Origin: Pigoraptor vietnamica
Taxonomy: Eukaryota > Opisthokonta > Filasterea
Assembly (NCBI GenBank): GCA_943704525.1
Contig: CALSCQ010002096.1
Coordinates: 1 to 36,520, forward strand
Direction of reading: 5' to 3'
Length of the DNA stretch: 36,520 bases
A model generated the notes under the pieces. It was not told the DNA's origin. It ran no database searches and saw only the letters and a list, made by a program, of their open reading frames with translations. The translations under genes and the position numbers were made by a program. How positions within the stretch are numbered: position 1 is the stretch's first letter; each line of letters opens with the position of its first letter. Shown here one piece after another: positions 16,976 to 27,932 of the stretch.

Positions 16976-19262
16976 TCACTGCGTGCAGTCGGCGCCGTTG
17001 CCAGAGGGCATAAGTGCACGCGCGTGTCCGAGGAACGTCGAGTACTCGCAGAGCTCCGACCCACCGCAAAACGGAAGCCTGCATGCAGATTGGCAGCAGA
17101 GTGAGGACGCTGCGAAGCAAAGGGACGCACAAGCTGGAGCTGCACCCACTTGACGACCTTGCCGTTGTAGACAAAGCGGACGGCGTATGAGTCCTCGTAG
17201 GGGAGCGCCTTCGCCGTGCGGGAGTAAAGCTCGACAGACACCATCGACGCATAGGGCGACCACAGGCCGTCGTCACCGCCAAACGCGCGGAGGAAGGGCA
17301 TGACTGCATTGCAGCCGATCAGCGATGGTCAAAAGTAACGCGAAGACGGAGGGGATGCATAGCAATGAGGGATCAAAAACAGAAGGAACACAGAGTCTAA
17401 CGAGGAGAGAAACACAAAGGACATGCCGCACAGGCACCCACTCGTCGTGTCGTGCCCAGAGAGCAGCAAGAACTTGTACGCCTCGTCGCTGCCGCGGACG
17501 CGCGCCTCGAGCTGCTTGACCATGTCGGCGATGAGGAAGCCGATGCCCGCGCGCGCGTTGGCCTCGGGGTCAGGGTACATGTACTCCTGGTACGTCTGCC
17601 ACGTGACCTCCGTCATCAGGGCATCGTACATCTCCTGCGTCACCGTGCCTGCGAAGCGGCGAAATCGCAGTCAGAAGGCGTCCGTTGGCTGCATTTCAAC
17701 AGAGTGGGAGGGGCACATACAGCTGACACAAGTCGTTGAGCAATAGAGGCTCGCAGACAAGCGCGCAAGTGACGAACAGCTACAACGCACACCCAGCACG
17801 CACCAGGGAGTGGGTACTTGTGGCACACGTGGACGTTGAAGCAGTCGTGCAGCGACACGGCGTCGGTTAGCTCTGCAACGCCCATGGCCTGCGCAATCGA
17901 CTTGAGGAGGGGCTTCGTGATCGTCTCAATGTGGTGCTGGTACGCGGACGAGTTGACGAGGCCCGTCTGGTACGAGCCCCACTTGGCGCACACGCTGCGT
18001 GTGTCGAAAGAGAAAGAGTGTGAGGCAAGCGCACTAATGGAAAAAAGAAACAGAGGCGCGAAATGATTGCGACACACATTACACACAAAAACATTCAACG
18101 ACTCCCGGCATAACCATCCCCTCACACATACGGCCCATTCCCACATCCCACGGGCGTACGCCACGCATATCCGCAGACATCCCACGCGTGTGCGCACCCA
18201 CCTGGCCTTCGGCTCCATGTCGTCCAGGTTGAGGTCCATCGTGTGAATGTCAATGACCTCCGCCTCGGGCGCCTCTGCCGCGCCGTAGTCGTCCTCATCG
18301 TCGCCCTCAAATTCGCTCGCGGGGAACATGCCCAGAATCACCGACTGCGCCGACTGCACCGTGCGCGGCTCGTCTGCAGCGACAACAGCGCATCAGACGC
18401 AACGAAGGAAGAACAGCTTTGAACACGACGAGAACGAATGCCTTCGCATGCGACACAGAGCGAAAGGGCGGACGGGTCAAGAGAGCGCACGCACCGTCGC
18501 TGCGGAGGAAAATCTCGCGGGCGTTGAACTTGGGCGAGAGGAGGCCCGTGTCGACGTACGCGGCGCGGAGGTCGCGGCCGTTGAGGACCTCCTGGTAAAA
18601 GCCGCGCTGCGTCAGCTGGCCCACGGCGCAGTTCCCGGGGTACACCTCATCGCCGTCCAGATACACTGCAAAGCACGTGGGATAAGCGCCAGAGCAAAGG
18701 CCCCCACAGCGACATTCATTCCCATTTCGCCAACAAATTCAAGCCGCCCCAATCCCATTGTGCAAGTAGATTTGCCACAAACACCCACCCTTGCGGAAGA
18801 GGCGCGGCACTTGCACGCGGCCCTTGCTCCGGTCGAGGCCCGGAATGGAGAGGTAGTCGAGATTGCACTTCCACACCGCCGTGTCGTTGGCCCAGCACTG
18901 ACTGCCAATCCACGACGTGCGATCGCCGTGCCTGCGTGGGGCATCAACCACGGGCAATTGAGTACTCAATTAAAGTTGTTGCTTGAATCGAGACAGAGGC
19001 TCTGTGCCTGCCGCGCGAACACTCGCACACACAACACAACACGGTATATCACGCACCGGATAATGGTCTGAACCTGCGCAAGGGTGAGCGTCTCGCCCTC
19101 ACGTGCGGCGGGGGGCGGCGCAACGCCCCATCCGTGGCCGTCGTGAGGCTGGTTGCCGCAGTAAGGGGGGAGGGGAAGCACGGCCCCCGGGACGCCGGGG
19201 TGCGGCGCGGCGGCGACAAGCACGCCCGCGGCAAGCGCCGCGACAAGAGCGACGAGACGCAT
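16976..19262 (-). CDS. Secreted histidine acid phosphatase
   Basis: Eight exons (19262-19057, 18931-18789, 18665-18495, 18373-18202, 17994-17804, 17648-17442, 17303-17150, 17078-16976) give 448 aa with all phases matching. A signal peptide begins MRLVALVAALAAGVLVAAAP. The phosphate-binding histidine lies in RHGDRT, formed across intron 1, and the second catalytic motif is LSGHDTT, near the end of exon 6. FLRSDDEPRTVQSAQSVILG and the C-terminal FCGGSELCEYSTF are also typical of clan 2 acid phosphatases, with Cys residues suited to disulfides. The enzyme should cleave phosphate monoesters outside the cell or in lysosome-like compartments. Two acidic inserts (EGDDEDDYGAAEAPEAEVID and nearby) between the motifs are unusual. 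No C-terminal membrane span is seen, so it is probably soluble. Upstream are three CCAAT boxes and CGAG-type palindromes. Confidence 0.93.
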
Positions 19263-19536
19263 TTCCCGGCAGTGCGCGAGAGGGAGGAGGGGAAAAGTGC
19301 CTGTTCCACAGAGGAGATGCGCGGTGTTTTATAGCGTGCTGCGTGCGGAGAAACGCCGGGTCACGGGTGGGTCGAAGTCGATTTGCGCGTCATCAGCCAT
19401 GCAACCTGCGTACTACTTAATGGACAATATTAATGTTGGATATATAGACATAGACATAGGAGAAATAAGACTTCTATTGAAACTTGGAGATAAGTTGACT
19501 CGAGTGGTTGTTCGACGGCACAACCTCTCGTTCTTC

Positions 19537-19640
19537 CGAGGTCTCGTAACGCGATTCTATTGGCTCACTTAGATTTAACGAAGACTCGCAATGCAATTCT
19601 ATTGGTCAATGATACTGCCCAATTTGAGATCTCGACCAAT
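19537..19640. promoter_or_regulatory. CCAAT cluster and CGAGNTCTCG palindromes upstream of the phosphatase
   Basis: ATTGG occurs at 19559 and 19601 and CCAAT at 19636. Two of these sit in a repeated phrase (ATTCTATTGG). CGAGGTCTCG is at 19537-19546, followed by TAACG, and TGAGATCTCG lies near 19624. The cluster is 275-380 bp upstream of the phosphatase start codon. Regulation is inferred. Confidence 0.45.
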
Positions 19641-19700
19641 CGGATGCAAGAGCTGTCTGGCAAGTTTGTGCTTTCTTGTAATAACACTCCATTGCCGCGT

Positions 19701-19704
<4 letters not shown>

Positions 19705-19747
<43 letters not shown>

Positions 19748-19772
19748 GTGTGTGTGTGTGTGAGAGTGTGTG
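19705..19772. repeat. (GT)n microsatellite
   Basis: Long, nearly pure GT repeats occur in the spacer between the phosphatase promoter and the coiled-coil gene end. The remaining 19773-20135 sequence holds no gene that I can support. Confidence 0.9.
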
Positions 19773-20126
19773 TGCACGCGTGTTTTGTAATTTTTTGTAA
19801 TTAGTACTTGGGTCCATTGCCGGCCAAGGCGGGCTGTGCAAACTTTTAACTTTGGCTACTTTACGAAGGCAAGACTGCGAAGCCAAATACAAGTAAATTT
19901 AAAACCAGGAACATAACCGCATTGGTCAGTCTGGCCGGCGCCCTCAACACCTTGATGGTGTCAGCTTCCCCAGTGGGACTGTCGGTGCTGATGGTGCTTC
20001 CGAGCAGTAGACGTGAGAGACAAGGGGCAAGTGACATTATCAGAGCACATGCCTTGTACAGTGACAATAGACGGAGAGTTCATTACACACAAACTCTCTC
20101 CGTCGTCGCTCACGCAGAACCCTTGG

Positions 20127-20142
20127 GCACTAAATTTAGTGC
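20127..20142. repeat. Perfect 16-bp palindrome over a stop codon
   Basis: GCACTAAATTTAGTGC is a perfect palindrome. It spans the last codons and the TAA stop of the coiled-coil gene. It may help RNA 3'-end formation or be chance. Confidence 0.6.
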
Positions 20143-23100
20143 TCAGGCACATCGATCAGCCGCAACTCATTCAGCGGCGTCTCACCCCGTCCCACGCGCG
20201 TGTCAGCCGTGCTAGGAGGCACCGCGCTCGCAGCCACCACAGAGTCGCCCGTTGTTGCAGTGGCCGGCGGCGCTGTCGTCGCGGGCGTAGCGCCGTCTGC
20301 CGGCAGTGCCGCGTGGTGTTCCAAACCAGCTCCAACTGCAGCTTCCCCACCGTCGTCCTCGGCGTTCTTTTCCTCCGTCTCCGGCGGGTACATGCCACCC
20401 AGCGTGAGCATGTAGTCGTCAAAGCGGCAGACTTCCCGCACAAACCGCGCGTTGATGGCGCGCAGTTGGGGGTCGGTGCGCTCGCCCTCCACCTTGAACT
20501 CCTCGATCTCCTGAATCTTCTCCGCGCCAAGCGCCTTAAATTCCGTGAGCATCGCGTCGCGCAGGTCCGACTCGGCGCCCATCGTGCGCTCGTTGCGGCG
20601 CGCGAGGGCCTTGACCGTCCGCGTGACCTTGGGCTGGTGGATCAGCCGCAGTTCCATCTCCTTGCGACGCTCCTCAGCCTCGCGCATGCCGCCGGCCAGC
20701 CGATCCGCGCGGAGGGCGCAGGCCTCCAGCCGCGTGCGCGCAAGGGCAAGTTCCTGCCGCACTTTGTCTTTGGTCGCCTGTGTGTCGGCGTCCTTCTCTT
20801 TCGTCTCCACCTGCGACGCAGACGTAGTGAGCGAATTGCACACACACACACACACACACGTACGTTTAGTGACAAACGCGGCGCACAGTAAAACAAGAAT
20901 GAAAAATGTTTGTGCTCCCACCTTCAACACCTCGAAGTCAGACTCCATGCGGACGCGCTCTTGCACCGTGCGCTTCAAGTCAAGGTCGAGGTTGTCAATC
21001 GCAATCTTCAGCTGGAACCGCTGGTCGTCCAGCTCGCGCACGTGCGTCTTGACGACCTCGTGCTCGGCCTCCAGCGTGTCCCTCTGCGCCTCCAGCGCGG
21101 TGATTTCCTCCGCCCGTGCGTGGCTCACGCTGGTCTGCTGCGCGTGCTCCTTGCGAAGGTTGATCGAGCGCGACTCGAGCTTGGCCAGCTCCGCCGAGAG
21201 CGACTCGCGCGTCTCCAGCAGCGACTTGCGCGACTTGCGCTCGAGGCCCTTGAGCTCGACAAGCTTCGACTCGCGTTCGACGAGCGTCGCCATCTGCATC
21301 TCGTTCTCCTCCTGCAACCGCTTCCGCGTCTTCCGCTGGTCGTCGATTGTGTCGTTGGCCATGCGCAGCTGCCCGCGCAGGTCGTTCTCAATGTCCTCGT
21401 GCTCCCTGCGAGCCGAGTGGGCGGGAAACGGGTCAGCCGATTCAACCGCACAAAGACACAGCCACGCCCGCCGCAAAAATGCACGCAAACGCACACACAC
21501 GCATTGCGCAGACATGCGACGACGCGCTCCACACGCGCCACCCACTTGAGTGCCGTGTCGAGCTCGCCCTGAAGGTTGAGGATCGTCTGGCGCTCGAGGT
21601 CCAGCCTCCGCTTCATGTCCTCAATCTTCCCCTCCATTGCGAGCTCCTTCTTGCGCTGCGTCTCCTTCATGTCCTCCATCTTCATCATCAGCTGCGCGTT
21701 CTCGTCGTTGCGCGCGGCACACTCCTCCGTCTGCAGCTGCAGTTTCTCCAGCGTGCCCGTCAAGCTGCACAACAGCGCCAAGTCAGTTCCAGTCAACAAG
21801 CACAACATCCTCTGGTCGAAGCCATGGCCGTGAATGCACAGCACCCCTCTCCCCGACGACCCCACGCACGCACAAAAATAAAATAAAAACGTCAGCCACA
21901 CACCACCAACGCACGCACGCACGCGCACACCCACCGCGCCTTCATGATCTTCATCGCCTTCTCCTCCTCGGTGCTCTTCGATTTCCACGTCATGATCTCC
22001 ACGCGCAAGTTGTGGCAAGCGCTCGCCAGCGACTGGTTCTCCGCCATGGCGTCCTTCAGCTCCGAGTTCTTCGCGACGCACTTGGCCTCCATCGACTCGC
22101 TGAACGCCTCGTAATCGCGCTGAATCGTCACCGTCTCCTCCTCCGTCAGCCGGTTCTTCTCCGCCAGCGAGGACGAGTCCGCAACGCACCGCGCGAGCTC
22201 CACGTTCAGCTTGGTGGCCATCGCATCAAACGACGCAATGTCCTTCGCCATCATCGTCGCCATGCGCTGTTCCCCGCTGAACCGGTTCGTCAGGTTGCCC
22301 AGCTGCGTCTCGAGCTCGCGCCGCGCCTTCCGACACGCCGACCGCTCCGACTGCTCGCGCGCCAGCACCTCCTTCTTCGCCGCCAGCCGCGTCTCCAGGT
22401 CCCTGCGCGTCGTCATGGCGACCTCGCGCTCGCCGTTGATCGCCGAGAGCTCGTCAGCCGTCTTTGCATCGTACGCCTCCATTTTGCGGCGGCATGACGC
22501 AATGTTGTCGCGCGTCTCGTTCACCTGCGCGGCACAGCAGCGTCATCAAAACGTCATTAAATGGCTCACGGAGTCGCACGCTTTGCCAAGTGTCCACCCA
22601 CCCCCCACCCCCCCTCTGCCCCCTCTTTTATGTCAAGAGGGCAGGGTCAAACAAGCGAGCGCTCGGCAGGGCATACCTTGATCTGGAGGTTGGCCTTGCT
22701 TGCGAGCTCTTCGTTCCACACCTCAATCAGCGCCTCAAAATTCGCCATGGACAGCTTGTGGCTGTCGCGCACGCGGCCAACCTCCTTGTCCGTCGCATTC
22801 TTCCGAATCTCAAGCATCTCGCACTCGTTCTGGAGCCCCTCCAGTTGCAGCTGCGTGCATGCGTGCGTGCATGCGTGCGGTGTGAGCATTACTTGTGCTC
22901 GGAACAGTCCACCGAACACGAAAGCAACGGCGACATGAAATCACCACATCGCGACGCGTGCGCTGACATCAGATAAGAGGATATTGCGTCGTCGCACCTT
23001 CAGTGAGTCAATGGTGGGCTGCATCGAGTTCTTCAGCGCATCGAGAGCCGCTGCAGATGGGAAGGCCGTCAGTCGCACGCACGGCACGCCACGCACGGCA

Positions 23101-23947
23101 CGCCAAACAAAACTGGCCACAGGTGCGACGCGCCCCAGTGACATGCACTGCAACGGCACACGTGAAACTGGCCATATGTGCGACACGCTCCGTTCACACG
23201 CACACGCGTTGCGCGCAGACCACGACGGCACGACTGGCGCACGCACCAATTTCCTCTCGCTTTTTCTCGCCGGGAAGGTGGTCGAGGCGGTGTCGGAGGC
23301 CGCACACCTGGATGACGTTCGCTTCCATGGTCCCCTTGAGGTCCTCCACGATGCTCTCCTGCGATGCGTGTGCGTGCGGAGTGCGTTAGGAGACTGGCAA
23401 AGCGCACTGGCGCCCCCTTTCCGACTACTCACCAAGTCCTTAATGGCGAGTCCAAGATCCTCCACAAGTCCAATGTCCTCGTCGTCAAAGCCCGGCGTGT
23501 TTTCCAGTCGCTTGGCTGTATACATCACACACACACACACACACAGGAATCACACGCGTCAGAATGCTCAAGCCCAGCAGCACACGCCACGCACCACGTC
23601 TTCTCCACTAGTGCCCAGACCGCACTCCGCGCGCGTGTCCCCCCAGCCACCGACAACGTCTTCTCCACTAGTGCGCAGACCACACCCCGCGCGCGTGTCC
23701 CCACACCCACCGACAACGTCTTCTCCACCCCTGCCCTACCGCACCCCGCGCGCGTGTCCCCCCACCCACCGACAAGCCGCAGCTGGTCCTCGACCTTGTT
23801 AACGTTGACCCAGTGGCTCTTCTGCTTGGCCTCGCGGCGGTCCGTCTTGAGCCGCGGACGGCCCTCATACAGCCGCCGGTGGTCATCGTTCGCGGCGTCG
23901 GGCACCAGCAGCAGCGAGTGTGTCGACGCCTGCGCCTGGAGCATCAT
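20136..23947 (-). CDS. Long coiled-coil protein, probably axonemal or cytoskeletal
   Basis: Nine exons (23947-23770, 23515-23433, 23358-23247, 23050-22998, 22850-22677, 22524-21935, 21764-21546, 21405-20922, 20810-20136) sum to 2568 nt (855 aa) with consistent phases. After an N-terminal about 60 residues (MMLQAQASTHSLLLVPDAAN, then Lys/Arg-rich), residues about 80-720 are almost continuous heptad-type sequence rich in Glu, Lys, Leu and Arg, for example LEKLQLQTEECAARNDENAQ and LQEENEMQMATLVERESKLV. A conserved-looking block FVREVCRFDDYMLTLGGMYP follows, then a low-complexity Ala/Thr/Pro tail to DVPEH. It has no motor head, so it is not a myosin. Length and layout suit ciliary coiled-coil proteins such as the CFAP/CCDC group, but I cannot name a family. 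It shares a divergent promoter with the CCDC81 homologue, which supports a ciliary role by inference. Confidence 0.85.
23596..23775 (-). repeat. 60-bp minisatellite containing copies of a splice donor
   Basis: Three tandem 60-bp units start at 23596, 23656 and 23716, each with ACGTCTTCTCCAC and CGCGCGCGTGTCCCC. On the coding strand each carries GTCGGTGG, the same sequence as the exon 1/intron 1 donor of the coiled-coil gene at 23770. The repeat therefore overlaps the exon end and has copied the donor into the intron. Confidence 0.85.
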
Positions 23948-24178
23948 TCTCGCGCCGCTTCAGCCGCAACGGGCGAGAGGGCAAGCGAAGGGCCTCCCAG
24001 CCAACAAACCCGCGACCGACTTCACATAGTGCGGGCGATTAAGACTTCTGTGCCCGTTCGCTTCCTAACACACCGGAAGACCCCCCGCGAAAGCGCGCGC
24101 AAAGGAGGGACGCAAGCGCTGGCAGTGCGAAGTGCGATCACCGACCCAACTGTCACCACTTGTCTTTTTCTGCTTTGC

Positions 24179-24279
24179 GTTGCTATGGCGAATTTAAGCG
24201 AGTTCTCGTTAACACTAACCATTGGTAGATTGTTTTGACGAGATCTCGCTAAATGCCGCGCATTTGTAACGAGATCTCG
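24179..24279. promoter_or_regulatory. Bidirectional promoter with X-box-like site and three CGAGNTCTCG palindromes
   Basis: GTTGCTATGGCGAA (24179-24192) matches 13 of 14 positions of the RFX X-box pattern RYYNYYATRRNRAC known from ciliary genes. CGAGTTCTCG (24199), CGAGATCTCG (24239) and CGAGATCTCG (24270) are palindromes flanked by TAAC- and CTAA-like bases. The group lies 230 bp from the coiled-coil start and 350-450 bp from the CCDC81 start. Apart from these sites the spacer 23948-24630 shows no genes. Confidence 0.5.
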
Positions 24280-24630
24280 GCTAATTGCTTGACAACGCTG
24301 TCTATTTTTAGTGACGGGGCGCGTGGTGTATGGGATCAGTATGGGAGTTGTGTGTTGTGTGTGCGTGTAATGTTCCGGTGTGTGTGCCGGCACAATTGCC
24401 CGCACACGCACGCACGCACGCACTTCCTTGCGCTTCATGAAGCCAGCGCGACCGTCACTCTCACTCAGTTCAGCCGGCGGTTTCTTCCGTCGCCCGCTGC
24501 TCGCCGTGTTTGTTGTTGTTGTGGATCTTATTGTCCGGTGTTCCCTTTCAACTTCGGCACTGCTTCAGCACAGCATCAACCCACTGCTCAGCCGCATCCT
24601 CGCGCCGCGTGCACGCGCCACTCTTCAAAA

Positions 24631-27565
24631 ATGACGCTGGGTGTTCCGGAGCTCATTGCGGAGGCCGGTCGCAAGCGCCATCTCCGCACCTCCGTCTCAC
24701 AGGAAGGTCCGTAATGGTCGTGGCACGTGCCTGAAGCCCTTGCTTTGCTGTTCGGCGTCCCGGTGTTTTATGTGCAATCGCTGATTGTCGCTGGGAGCGG
24801 TTGCCGTGTCCGTGGCCTTCGCGTGTTCTGCTGGGCGCATGTCGCAAGCGCTCACAGCGCCGTTCCTCTCGCAGAGATGCTCAAAATTTGGGACCGCATT
24901 GCGGGCTATGTTGAGATTCAGCTGAACCAGAACAAGGTGCGCTGCTTTCTCCTCCCTCTTATAAGCACCCGCTCTCGCCCGCTTTGGTGTCTGCGTGTGC
25001 GTGCGTGTGTGCATGTGTCTGCGCGTGCGTGTGTGTGTTGTGCGCGTTGATTGCATGCGTCTCACTCTCTCGTGTTCACAGGGCGTCGTTATCCCCGGGC
25101 TCGGCACAATGTCCTTCGCCAAATCCAAGCTCGAAATTGGCAACAAGGGCCACAAGGTCATCCAGCGCCCCGTGTTTGTCATCAACGAGACGTTTGCGGC
25201 GACGTTCAAAATCCACCACACGAAGCAGCGCGCGTCGGGTGAGTGGGGCGATCCGCTCCTCCTCTCGGCCTTTTCTCAGCCCTCGATGGATGGTGCACAC
25301 GCCTCACGTGCCTGGTGGCGCATGCTCGGCGCCTGTTACTCTGTGTCAGTGTCCAGAGTGTCTCCCTAACCCCCACCACCCGCCCTCCATTCCCAGGCTC
25401 CATCCCGGTGATCGACCTGAACATGACGCAGATTGCGACGGAGCTCGGCTTCACCCGCGACGACATTGCGGGCACGGTCAAGGAGGTCGTGCACACGTTC
25501 GGGCTCGCGTGCAGCAAGGGCGTGGACGCCGCGGTGGCCTTCCATGACTTTGCGCGCATCGCGTGCCGCAACGGCCGCGTCGACACGCTCTTCGCGCAGC
25601 ACTTTGTGGATGCCCACAACGGCGGCGAGCCAACGATGGTGCGTTGCGTGCGCAGCGTTACTCGCACAGCAGAGTGTATGGTGGCTGACACTCCTTCCTT
25701 CGCAGACGTACCGTGCGGAGAGCCCTCAGAAGGGCGGCTCACACCGCCTGCCGCCCCTCGCCCACGGCCGCTCCGTCAGGTACGTTTGTCTTCCGTGCGC
25801 ACGAGCACTGCGTGTAGTTATCAGGCAACAGTGTGCGCGTGTGTGCGTCTGTTTAACTGACTTACCTCCCCTCCTTCCCTTACCAGTCCGAGCGCCAAGT
25901 GCGATTCCCTCCAAGTGTCGAAGGTGTCGCAGTCGATGACAGCGGCGGATGTTGCCGAAGCGAGCCGCAAGCCCGAACCCGTGGTTGAGAGCGAACCCGC
26001 CGCGCGTGATTGCGCGGAGCCCGCGACGCCCGCCCCTGTCGTTGCAGCAGGTGCGTTCACTTCACTCCCCCGTCTTCGTCACTGTCTGCGCTCGATACCC
26101 AAACCCAAATCTCAGCCTAAGCATAACCATCTAACGTCGCCCGCACACACCAGCCGCGGAGAGCCAGTCGTCGCAGGCGCCCGCAGCTTTGACGGCTGGT
26201 CACGTGCACCGCGGCATCCTCATCAAGGGGAGCTCGCTGTTGCCCCGCCGCGCGATGTACAACCCCGATTACGCCAAGGCGCTGGAGGAGCAGGTGCGCG
26301 TGTGTATGTGCGTGTCTGTGTGTGGGTGTGTGCATGGAAGGGGGGGCTTGTGTCTGCATGTGCCGCACATGTGTGTGTGGATGGGCCGTTCGTGAGACTC
26401 ACGTGCGCGTGTGCCGCAGATTACATACCAGCGTGACGTGGCCACGAAGATGAAGCAGCAGGAGGAACAGTACGACCGCGCCGTCCTCGCGCAGCTCGAG
26501 CAGACGTGAGTGGCTTGACGTGAGTGGGGGTTGCGCCTTGTCACATTACTGACACTTGCCTCTGCCCTCAGGATGGATCAAGCGGAGCTCAATTACTTGG
26601 AGGTGCACAAGAAGCGCCGCGACGACTACTCGCACGCACTCGCCGAGCAGGTGCGCTTGTGTTGCCCTCTGCGCCGGTGCATGTCGCCGCGTGCTATGCT
26701 TGAGAATGCCCTCTGACTGCCGGAATGGCGTGCGATGCAGATTTCGGCGCGCAAGGACATTCAGGGCGACAAGTGCACGCACGCCGCCTTCATGGACGCC
26801 GTGTTCACGCGCCCCGAGTCCTATGTGGCGCAGGTGCAGGCCGAACGCCGCGCCAGGGCCCGCGACTTCTTCGCCGAGCAGGCACGTGTTGCTGCCGCCA
26901 TGAGTTGTCTGGCGTATGTGTGCTGCGAGCAGTAGTGCCGCGTTGCTGACCGTGCACGCGGCACAGGTGACGATGATGCAGACGAAGCGCGAAGAGATCG
27001 CCGCCCGCGAGGCCCGCGAGAGGGAGGACATGGCGCAGCATCTTGAGCGCGTGCGCGACGAGTGAGTGTGCTGCCTTTCACGTTGTTACGGTGCTTTCCT
27101 TAGGGCGCTTGTGGCATCACTGTGACGATGTGCGTTGTGCTGACTCTTGCGTTTTTTGTAGGCTGCGTCGCGAATTCCACGCGAATCACCACACGGCGTA
27201 TGAGGCTCGCAAGAAGATTGAGAACTACTGGGCGATCCAGGTACGTGCGTGTTGTCTTGGTGCCGTTGAATGTTCGTGCGAGTGCGGTGTGTGTGTGTTT
27301 GTGCGCGTCTGTACACATGAATGTATGGCACTTCGTTGCGCACAATACGCGGGCATATTCTCCCTTTGTTCGTTGTCTGACTCGCGCACTTGCGTTGCAG
27401 GTTGAGAGCCGCCAAGCGACCATGCGCGCCGACAAGACGGCCGAGTCGAGCCCGGCCAACTGCCTCCAGCTGCGCAAGCAGTACTCGCAGCGCACGCCGC
27501 AGCAGGAGCGCCAGCTGTGGGCGTTCAGGAGGATGGTCAACGCCGGCCTCTTCTTCAAGGCATAG
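24631..27565 (+). CDS. CCDC81: CCDC81 homologue (HU-like domains plus coiled coil)
   Basis: Thirteen exons (24631-24706, 24875-24936, 25082-25238, 25397-25638, 25706-25779, 25887-26050, 26154-26293, 26420-26505, 26572-26650, 26741-26881, 26967-27061, 27162-27240, 27401-27565) give 519 aa with all phases matching. The first HU-like domain of the CCDC81 family is at about residues 26-98 (MLKIWDRIAGYVEIQLNQNK, then GVVIPGLGTMSF). The second is at about 99-180 (IPVIDLNMTQIATELGFTRD, then GLACSKGVDAAVAFHDF). A Pro/Ala/Ser linker and an ILIKGSSLLPRRAMYNPDYA block follow. The C-terminal half is helical (RARARDFFAEQ, MMQTKREEIAAREARERED), ending RQLWAFRRMVNAGLFFKA. Animal CCDC81 is linked to centrosomes and cilia; the role here is inferred. 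Intron 10 uses a GC donor (CAG|GCACGT). Human CCDC81 is somewhat longer. Confidence 0.9.
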
Positions 27566-27932
27566 GCTCACCCGCTTTACTCGAATTGACTTGCACGCAC
27601 ACACACACACCGCTCGCGCACTTCACCCTCGCACTTGCACACCCTTTCACTCTGTTTCTGGCATTCGCCTCGCGTGCGCGGCGTGCGCGGCTTCCGTCCC
27701 CCGGGGTGGCCTGGGGGAGTCGCTGCGCTCGCCGCACAGCCGCGTGGATCGGCGCTCACGGCCGCCCGGCGCGCGTTTGTAACCGCCCATCGGACGACGT
27801 GGCGTGTGAAATACACGGTCTCTTGCACGTATTGGCTGTGCGCCCCGGGAAAGCCCCCCCCCCCCCCCAAGGTTGCGATGAATCTGCTCTGCTTGCAGCC
27901 TTCCTCTTCGCCGACTTATTCCGCAGAACACG
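27566..27932. other. Convergent intergenic spacer
   Basis: This spacer lies between the 3' ends of the CCDC81 and TrmO genes. It holds a CA run just after 27598 and a run of about 12 C near 27857. No gene or clear poly(A) signal is visible. Confidence 0.6.

Noticed and set aside
20545-21549. 334-aa plus-strand open frame rich in Ser and Arg
   Set aside because: It is the antisense shadow of the coiled-coil exons in GC-rich DNA, with no matching domain or splice logic.
23596-23775. CRISPR-like array (regular 60-bp units)
   Set aside because: Units are directly tandem with no unique spacers, and the locus is a eukaryotic intron.
20136-23947. Assigning the coiled-coil protein to CCDC39, CCDC40, CFAP58 or myosin
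   Set aside because: No motor domain and no family-specific motif could be matched by eye; heptad repeats alone cause false similarity.
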